Origin: Corythucha ciliata
Lineage: Eukaryota; Arthropoda; Insecta; Hemiptera; Tingidae
Length of the DNA stretch: 64,000 nt
NCBI GenBank assembly: GCA_038030265.1
Contig: CM075941.1
Span: 58,629,952-58,693,951 of the forward strand
Direction: 5' to 3'
The translations under genes were made by a program, and so were the position numbers. The stretch's first letter is position 1. Each line of letters starts with the position of its first letter. This document shows, in pieces, positions 57,703 to 64,000 of this stretch. Under the pieces are notes generated by a model that did not search any database, was not told where the DNA came from, and saw only the letters and a list, made by a program, of their open reading frames with translations.

Positions 57703-59823
57703 CAGGGGTGTAGGTACGGGGGGCTATAAGGGATAGATCTCCCCCCCCCCCACAAGGGCCACAAATATACGAACGAAGGAGCACTAGTACCATACCGAGG
57801 AGCCCCATAAAATCTCCGTGAGCGTTTCACGTTCACGTTAGATTTAGCAGATTTTCTGGACTTGAAACTTTAGACCCAACGCAGTAGTGTACCCCCCCGT
57901 ACCCTCTAACAGACAAAAATCGGTAATATTCGTGGCTGCTAAAAAGCGCTGATTCGTGGTCTCGCGATGAAACTTCCAGACTAAAATTAAGGAAAAAATC
58001 GCTGATTTGCGGTACATGGAGGCCATTCTACGAATAAATTGTGGAAATCAACGCAAACGTGTTGTATTTGGGTAAACCCCGCGGTTAAAGTTGAGAAAAC
58101 ACGCTATAATATTGACAAATAAAAGACGCTTTCAGGTTAAAATTGGACTAAAATGGCAAATTCACAACTGAAATGGCGTAAAATCGCCCATTTGCGTATG
58201 AAAAAGGGAATAGGATGCTGAATGGCTGCAAAATTAGCGCAAAACGCTATTTCACCGCTGAAATTGGGAAAAATCGCTAATTTGCAATTTGCCGATATAA
58301 AGTTATGAGAACGTTAATACGCGGATACAATATGAAGAAAATCACTAATTCGCGGCAAAAATTGAAAAAATCACCAATTAGTGCAGCTAAAATTATGAAA
58401 AACGTTAATTTTCAGTTCAAATTGGCGAAAAGTGCTAATTCTCAGTGAAAAATGGGAAAACTTGCGAATTTGCAGCTTAAATTGAGTCAAACGCCAATTC
58501 TTGGCAAAAATTGACAAAACTCGGTAGGTAATGCACGGATTGGAGACGCTACCACGCTGCTAAAATGTAGAGAAAGCGAAAATTCGCAGCTAAAATTGAG
58601 AAACATCACTAATTCTCGAATTAAGTGTCGTGAAATTTATAATTTAAAAATGATGATATTTTGACAGAAATAGATTAATAGATGTAAATTTTTTGGCCTG
58701 AAAAAAAAATTTACATTTATAATTTAAATTCGCACCTTCTGAAGGCATTTTTGTGGCTAAAATTCCGAAAAATGGCAAATTCATGCATGGCTATAGTACA
58801 ATGTTAAAAAATACACTAATTCATGGCTAGAACTGAAAAGAAGCAATAATCTATACCTATAAAAGTTATATGAAATTGCTAATGCGGTGGTAAAATGTGA
58901 AAAACCGCTAATTGGCGGGTAATATTTAGAAAATAAAATAATCAGCCGGGTCAAAATTAAGAGAAAGGTAAATTTTAAGTTAAAAATTAAGAAAATTGCT
59001 AATTCGAGGCTAAAGATGGAAAAAATCGTCAATTTACAGCTGAAATTGCGCCAGACGCCAATTTGTGACTGAAATTGAGAAAATTCGCTAATTCACAGGT
59101 TTGAATCGCTACGACGCGTCGCCGCTACAATTTTAGAAAAGCGCTAATTCGCTGTTAAAATTGAGAAAAATTCTTATTTGCACCAAAAACTGAATACACG
59201 CCAATTTGCGGATTCTGAAGGCAACTTTTCAGGCTGAAATTGAAAAAAAAAAAAAACGCCAATTTGTGGCAATAGGTGAAGAAAGCGCTAATTCGCGAGT
59301 AAACAGGAAAATCGCTCATGCATTGCGTATGGTGAACCAAAATATCCTAATTCGTGAAAAGTCCCTCTATTTTGCGGCTAATATTGAGGAAAACACTTAA
59401 GAAAAACGTTAGTTTCCAGCTGAAACTGAGAAAAGTGCTAATCCCCTGGTAAAACAATTAAAAAATCGGTAATATGCCGCTAAAAATTGAGGAAACCGCC
59501 AAAACTCGAGGATAATTAAGAAACATCGCTCACGGGATAAAAACGTTACTTTGCTGCTAAAGTTGAGAAAATTCGCAAATTCATGGCTATTGGAGGATGA
59601 GGGGCAAAACTGCTAATCTGCGGCTGAAATTGAGAAGAACGATACACTCGGCCAAAATTGAGAAAATCGCTAATTTGTGGGTAGAGCTGAAAAATCGCCC
59701 TAAACTGAGAGATTGAGGCTATGATGAGGCCAGCAAGATGTCCAGAGATTGTGCTGGCTGGCTGGAATGATGACTAAAATGTGAAACTACCCCCCTCAGG
59801 ACAAATTTCTACCTATGCCACTG
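57703..59823 (+). mobile_element. Element E: hAT-type element carrying an R1 array, nested in Harbinger
   Basis: The left end CAGGGGTGTAGGTA and the right end, CAGTGGCATAGGTA on the minus strand, match at 11 of 14 bases, flanked by GTCTGGGG (57695-57702) and GTTTGGGG (59824-59831), 7 of 8 identical. A C-run lies at 57741-57751. From about 57.9 to 59.7 kb the interior is R1 units in + orientation, including the block 'gattctgaaggcaacttttc' near 59213. No transposase frame is present. It is the fifth element of this kind and has yet another terminal variant. Confidence 0.78.
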
Positions 59824-59999
59824 GTTTGGGGCTTGAAACTTTTGTACCGTTTTTCTCAAATTTCAAATTGGAAACCCCAAGCTTGAGGATATCGCTTGTG
59901 TCATAATTGCTTTGAAACTCTTATTTTTCAGAGAATTTCATGCAAAAACTCCTTCAAAAGCTCCAAGCAAGGTGCGAAATACCCGCTGAGTTTTCAAAG

Positions 60000-60184
60000 T
60001 AATATTGACTCTGAAGATGGAAATGTAATTGGTAATTGTTAATTACAAATTACTTCGAAAAAGTGCTTTTAATTACAAATTACCAATTACAATGGCGTGT
60101 TGTTATCAATGACAAATTACCAATTACTAATTGTAATTGAATTACGTAATTCAATTACATGTAATTCAATTACTGCCCAGCCCT
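60000..60184 (-). repeat. AATTAC-rich inverted segment ending in a hAT-like terminus
   Basis: Repeated TAATTGAATTAC and AATTACAAATTACCAATTAC words form several internal palindromes, and the segment ends in TGCCCAGCCCTG. On the minus strand that is CAGGGCTGGGCA then GTAATTGAATTAC, a form common at the ends of hAT-type MITEs. The matching left end was not found. Confidence 0.5.
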
Positions 60185-60869
60185 GACTGTAGTCTTGCTT
60201 TGAACGGTTGTCAAAAATTGACATTTTTGAAAATGTCTTGATATTTGAAAAGTGAAGTGCAAAGTGAAAACTTATCAACTTTTCAAAAAAATATGTATTT
60301 CTGTTTCACCAAGCATGGATTCGCAGAGTGAAGAGCCACACTTTTCAAAACTTTTCAAGTTTTTCTGCAGATTCATTAGTTGACCCATTAAGCCGAAAGT
60401 AGTGATCAAAATACCTACGCCAAATGTCTGTATTTATATTTTTCACAGAAAGAAAGTGATTAAGATTGTGTATGGTTGCATGTTTCAAGGCACTATAAAA
60501 TTACATAAATTTTATAATAGTATAAGACAACGGTATACGCCGGGTCGTCCAAGGCGTGTAATTGTTCGATTCCTCGAGAGTCTGTCTGCTCGTTGAGCAT
60601 GCAGAAGCACTTGTGGATTACCGATAATCCTCGATGAAAACTATGTGGAGTTCATCACTCCCCTATGGACACTCTATTGTTGTATGAACAAATAATAATT
60701 ATAAAATAGGTAGGTACACAAAATACACGCATAATTATTAATGTCGAATTTGTTCGATACGGTATTATTATTTATTTGAAGGGTTTATGAATAGATTTTG
60801 AAGAATTTCTGACGGGATCCTCTGCTTGACTAGACGAGAAAAGCAATATATCAGTAGGTAGTTCTGGTT

Positions 60870-61025
60870 GTTGGACGCGTCGATGGCTCAATGATTGACA
60901 TTGACGATCCGAAGGTGCACTACGAACACAATCAACAGACTCGGCAAGCACGCTATTGATGTTATAGTGATTTGAGGGCCTGACTACGTGGTTTATGCAG
61001 TAAACACAAACTGGCCTGGAATAAG
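60870..61025 (+). pseudogene. Inverted, degraded Harbinger transposase fragment
   Basis: On the + strand this encodes VDGSMIDID, then (after a frameshift) NRLGKHAIDVIV, a stop, and GPDYVVYAVNTNWPG. These correspond in order to GCIDGTMINI, NRHGKHAINVMMV and GPDHVVYAVNANWPG of the transposase at 62.1-63.05 kb, which is on the opposite strand. It is thus a second, more decayed copy in inverted orientation. It has one frameshift and one in-frame TGA. Confidence 0.75.
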
Positions 61026-61109
61026 CTTTCATTATTCTCACAATCTTCGCGTCCTCTTTTTTGTGATGACTAATTTTAGAGAAAAACGTAGCGAAGAGAA
61101 TATTTCTTA

Positions 61110-61333
61110 AGCTATGTCTCCACTTGTGCCTTTTCACGTGCGTCAGAGGCGTGCTTCATCACGGTGTTGATCATGCGTGAGGAATGCGCTATTGCATGCA
61201 TCAAAAAGCTGGAAGGGTATCAGAAATTGCGTGCATAGCTTAGACGCATGCGTTGTTGAAAGTTGAAACGAACGTTGAAAAGGCGTGTTGAATTGAAAGA
61301 GGAAGACGAAAGTGCACAAGTGGAGACATAGCT
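61110..61333. mobile_element. 224-bp MITE with TTA target duplication
   Basis: The ends AGCTATGTCTCCACTTGTGC and its exact complement form 20-bp perfect terminal inverted repeats, flanked by TTA at 61107-61109 and 61334-61336. This fits a PIF/Harbinger-type MITE. It interrupts a stretch whose minus-strand frame is open on both sides (before it, near VLEEIDKG; after it, RNILFATFFSKISHHKK). It may have inserted in an old coding region of the element. Confidence 0.88.
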
Positions 61334-61733
61334 TTATTCCTTTGTCAATTTCCTCCAAAACACACATTTTCTCTAAATTCCTCGTACTCTTGTAATATAC
61401 CCTTAAAACATCACTTATTGTCATTACTGTTTTCGTGATACCGGCTATAATGGCCAATAATAATTTCAACGGATGAGAGTGACGCTACAAAAAAGATATT
61501 CGTTTGCTAAGGTTACTTTTCAAAATCACTCTGCAAATGGGGAAGAATGAAAAGTATTGCCGCTAGAATGGTGGAACACAAACTCTTCGAACTTTGCGGA
61601 AAAATGTGGAGTGTAGAGGTGGTACTGAAGAGTTGCAAAGTACGCTCTCTGGATAGATTGGTGCCTCCGCTTGAATAAGCGGCTTTCACATTGAGGAGAA
61701 ACTCACACAAGCAGCCAGCATCAGTTCGGAAAA

Positions 61734-61997
61734 TCAATCAAAAGAATTTCCGTTTTGAATGCCACCATTTTTTCGGAGACAAACGATTTTTGACTTTGAC
61801 CGGAACGGATTCACCTTTATGTCCCTATGCCACACTTTCCTGTTAGCCCTGAAGCGTACAGTGGTGGACTCACGGGTCATCGACGGCTTCGATGCGGTCA
61901 AGACAGTCGTCCCATTCAGTTTCGAAACGATTCGTGAGCCGCCAAAAGACGTCGTGGCAATGAGCTGGGTTTGATCCGTGAACGGGCATGGGTCCAA
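61734..61997 (-). other. Unassigned open frame inside the Harbinger element
   Basis: An 87-codon minus-strand frame, basic and without homopolymers, lies just downstream of the transposase. Harbinger elements commonly carry a second, Myb/SANT-like gene, and this position would suit it, but I see no Trp-containing Myb repeat. The opposite strand is also open (61759-61974). It is listed only as a possible remnant. Confidence 0.2.
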
Positions 61998-62094
61998 CGT
62001 GCTGACACTTGGCTTTATCCCACCTTTGTCATTGATGATTCTCAGTACACTATTGAACCGTTCGACAAATCTTGTTAATGTGAAGAGTTGTCAA

Positions 62095-63052
62095 TCAAGA
62101 TTTGAGAAATCTTGTCACCAAAACTGACATGTCACCATCGTCTGCGTGTACTTGGCAAGCCACGTTGTGAAGAACAGTGCACGCCAAAACTATCCTCGCT
62201 GCGTACGTAGGCTGAAGTCTCATGTGATTCAGACATGGAAATCTCTCTTTCATGATTCCGAAGGTGTTTTCAATTATACGTCTAGTAATTCTGTGTTTTT
62301 GGTTATATGTAGCCTCAGCTCTGCTGTCAGGGTTACTATTTATAGGAGTCATGAGCCAGTCTCTCAGGAAGTACCCACTATCTCCAAGAATTACTGCACC
62401 TGGGAACGGTCGCCATCCCTGTTCGAATCGCTGGTACACCTTGGAATTTCGAAGAACGCGAGAATCATGCACGCTTCCAGGCCAGTTGGCGTTTACCGCA
62501 TAAACCACGTGGTCAGGCCCACAAACCATCATGACGTTAATGGCATGCTTGCCATGTCGGTTGACGAATTGTTCTTCGTGAACGTTTGGTGCTCGATGTT
62601 AATCATTGTGCCGTCTATGCACCCAGCGACGGAAGGGAATCCTCCTTTTTCAAAAAATTTTACGACTAATCCAGAAGCGTCTTCTGGCCAACGAACAGAC
62701 TCTTTGATCATAAAATGAACTATAGCACTGGACACATCTTGGAGTACGCGGCATACCGTTGCTTTACTCAAGCCGTGCATGGCGCCAACTCCGTGGTGTT
62801 GGCACCCAGCGTAAAAAAGTCAATAGCTTCTGTTAAGCGGACAACGCTTGGCTCCGTTTCGTACCTGAGGATATATGACTGCCAATTTTCTCGAGCACGT
62901 ATTCAATTTGAGGCCTACTCAAAACGAAAAGCTCCGCACACAAAACTGCCACTCATCAAAAAATTTATTCTAATTTTATAGTCCCTTCGTACATGCGCTC
63001 TCGCGAACTCTTCCTCACTGTCTTCCTCGGAAAAATAGCGTAACACAGACAT
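62095..63052 (-). pseudogene. PIF/Harbinger transposase, frameshifted
   Basis: A DDE nuclease that would mobilise the element. Features in order: a start at 63052 (MSVLRYFSEEDSEEEF), a helix-turn-helix region (AGCQHHGVGAMHGLSKATVCRVL), first catalytic Asp in GCIDGTMINI, second in NWPGSVHDSRVL, and the Glu in RRIIENTFGIMKERF, then LACTVLHN. These match the Harbinger nuclease (DDE_Tnp_4/HARBI1-like) order. Breaks are seen near 62900 (stop after FRF), in a T-run near 62813 (one base short) and at about 62590-62605, where the frame moves from the first-Asp segment to NRHGKHAINVMM. The total length, about 320 codons, is slightly short for the family. Confidence 0.88.
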
Positions 63053-63315
63053 TTCACTCCCCACTTAAAAGTCAAATAAACGATTCTAAAGAAAATCAAA
63101 AACGTTTAAGAAAATGCGGCTTCACTCTGCAATTTTGTTTCACAAACATATTTCATATAGCTACGTTCATTTATATGAAAAGTTGAAAAGTTTTCACTCT
63201 GCACTTCACTTTTCATACCTCTTTTCAAATTCCCCTTGGAGGAACAGAAACTTTGCAGAAGAGTGCAAAGTTGGTAGTGAAGAGTTGCAGACTACGTTCG
63301 TGAAATAGGCCCCTG

Positions 63316-64000
63316 TTCATGTGTTTCACAGCAGATTCTAAGCACACCTTCCATCCTCCTTTCATGTTATAAAAGAAATGTACTGCTTCAAGTCTCTAAT
63401 TTTCCTTTCTGCAAGTCCATTTCCCGCCGGGTGATAAGGGGAAGAAGTGACCAGTTGTATGTCATTCTTTTTAAGAAAGGTAGACATTGCAGAAGACGTA
63501 AATTGAGGACCGTTGTCGCTGACTACTTTTTTCACCTTTTCAATGTGTGGGAAATTTTTTAAATAGCCAACGACTGCTCGTGAGCTCGGCTTCATTGCCT
63601 TGGCGAATGTGTATTTGGAAAACTCATCCACTGTCACCAAGAATGACCTCGATACTTTTTGGTGAATTGTCGAAAAAAGCTGTTCAGCCAGCGTAGGCAC
63701 AACCATTACATCTGGCTTCGGCTTGAATTTAAACTTCATAAACTGGCAGTCAGAGCATGTTTTCACGTAATTGGATATGTCATCATTCATTTTTGGCCAG
63801 TAAAACCTTTGCCTCAGTTTTAAGTATGTCCTGAGGAAACCGTCATGTCCACCTGATTCTGGGTCATCGTGTTAGCTCCGAAGGACAGCTGGAATCAATT
63901 CTGGTTTTATTTAAATTCTTCCGTGAATTCGTTGAGTAGTTGATTCAGTAATATTTGCTTCTAAACGGCCAACACAGAGCCGAGATAGGGCGTCAGCATC
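63316..64000 (-). pseudogene. LTR-retrotransposon pol: RNase H end, zinc-binding domain and integrase core
   Basis: The minus-strand reading enters from the window edge with DADALSR, the end of a Ty3/gypsy-type RNase H region. An HHCC integrase zinc domain follows (HDDPESGGH, then KTCSDCQ), then a DD35E core: VTVDEFSKYTFAKA (first Asp), VVSDNGPQFTS (second Asp) and GNGLAERKIRDLKQYI (Glu). Stops at 63911-63913 and 63872-63874 and a shift near 63362 show decay. The gene continues to the left at 56859 after the Harbinger insertion. The 5' part lies outside the window. Confidence 0.85.

Larger units (their letters stand above)
56863..63312 (-). mobile_element. 6.4-kb PIF/Harbinger element inserted into pol
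   Basis: The termini GGGCCTATTTCACGAA and, on the minus strand, GGGCCTATTTCACGAACGTAG match perfectly over the first 16 bp. The similarity continues imperfectly inward (CTGCAACT...CACTACCAACTTTGCACTC) for about 60 bp. Flanks are CAG (56860-56862) and CTG (63313-63315), a 3-bp site differing only at the middle base. Removing the element and one 3-bp copy joins the two pol parts in frame, which supports a 3-bp duplication. Inside are a broken Harbinger transposase, an inverted transposase fragment, a MITE, hAT-type element E and an AATTAC-rich hAT end. Confidence 0.82.

Noticed and set aside
61734..61997. Harbinger Myb/SANT-like second gene
   Set aside because: The position is suitable, but no Myb-type Trp pattern is visible and the opposite strand is also open; kept only as an unassigned frame.

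Overview
The window reads as repeat-rich nuclear DNA of an animal, most likely an invertebrate; I cannot name the species. There is no bacterial gene organisation. Long open frames are rare, and every recognisable protein belongs to a transposable element: a pogo/Tigger-type transposase, a hAT transposase, a PIF/Harbinger transposase, an LTR-retrotransposon pol and the 3' part of another retroelement. All of them carry frameshifts or stops. No host gene could be identified with confidence; two small exon-like frames near 28.5-29.1 kb and a TATA-preceded frame at 35.3 kb are weak candidates.

The dominant feature is a set of degenerate short-period repeats covering, by eye, about a quarter to a third of the window. 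Repeat R1 has a unit of about 29 bp built around GCTAATTCGCGGCTAAAATT followed by GAGAAAAA. Repeat R2 has a unit of about 30 bp built around ATTCGCGCCCTAAAAATGGC. A third group is built on GAAATTGCAAGTTTC-like words, and a fourth (R3, 15.72-16.24 kb) on GTCAATTTCGTCCTTGAA. Several R1 arrays are the interior of discrete elements with 14-15 bp terminal inverted repeats of hAT type (CAGNGGCGGATCYA or CAGGGGCGTAGCCAG) and 8-bp target duplications. These are A (6124-8055), B (12784-14728), C (17351-19235), D (23107-26974) and E (57703-59823). A hAT element with a transposase remnant and nearly the same termini, F, lies at 44801-47332 and is a candidate relative of the source of transposase.

Layout: 0-1.8 kb, no gene seen. 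1.8-8.4 kb, repeat arrays and element A. 8.45-12.2 kb, unique AT-rich DNA. 12.25-16.2 kb, R1 array split by element B, then R3. 16.9-20.2 kb, R1 array split by element C. 20.2-22.9 kb, unique. 23.1-27.0 kb, composite element D. 27-29.3 kb, unique with exon-like frames. 29.3-31.4 kb, R1 array with a MITE. 31.4-35.7 kb, unique. 35.7-41.3 kb, R1 array split by a 3.8-kb pogo element. 41.75-43.58 kb, R2 array split by a SINE-like insertion. 44-47.3 kb, repeats and hAT F. 47.4-54.7 kb, mostly unique with small inverted-repeat elements and an old duplication. 54.7-56.1 kb, retroelement 3' region. 56.3-64 kb, a nest: a pol gene cut by a 6.4-kb Harbinger element, which itself holds element E, a MITE and an inverted transposase fragment.

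The genes do not form a host pathway. They record repeated waves of DNA transposition, with insertions nested in phase so that relative ages can be read. The most unusual point is that one kind of hAT-like element appears to act as a vehicle for degenerate minisatellite DNA.
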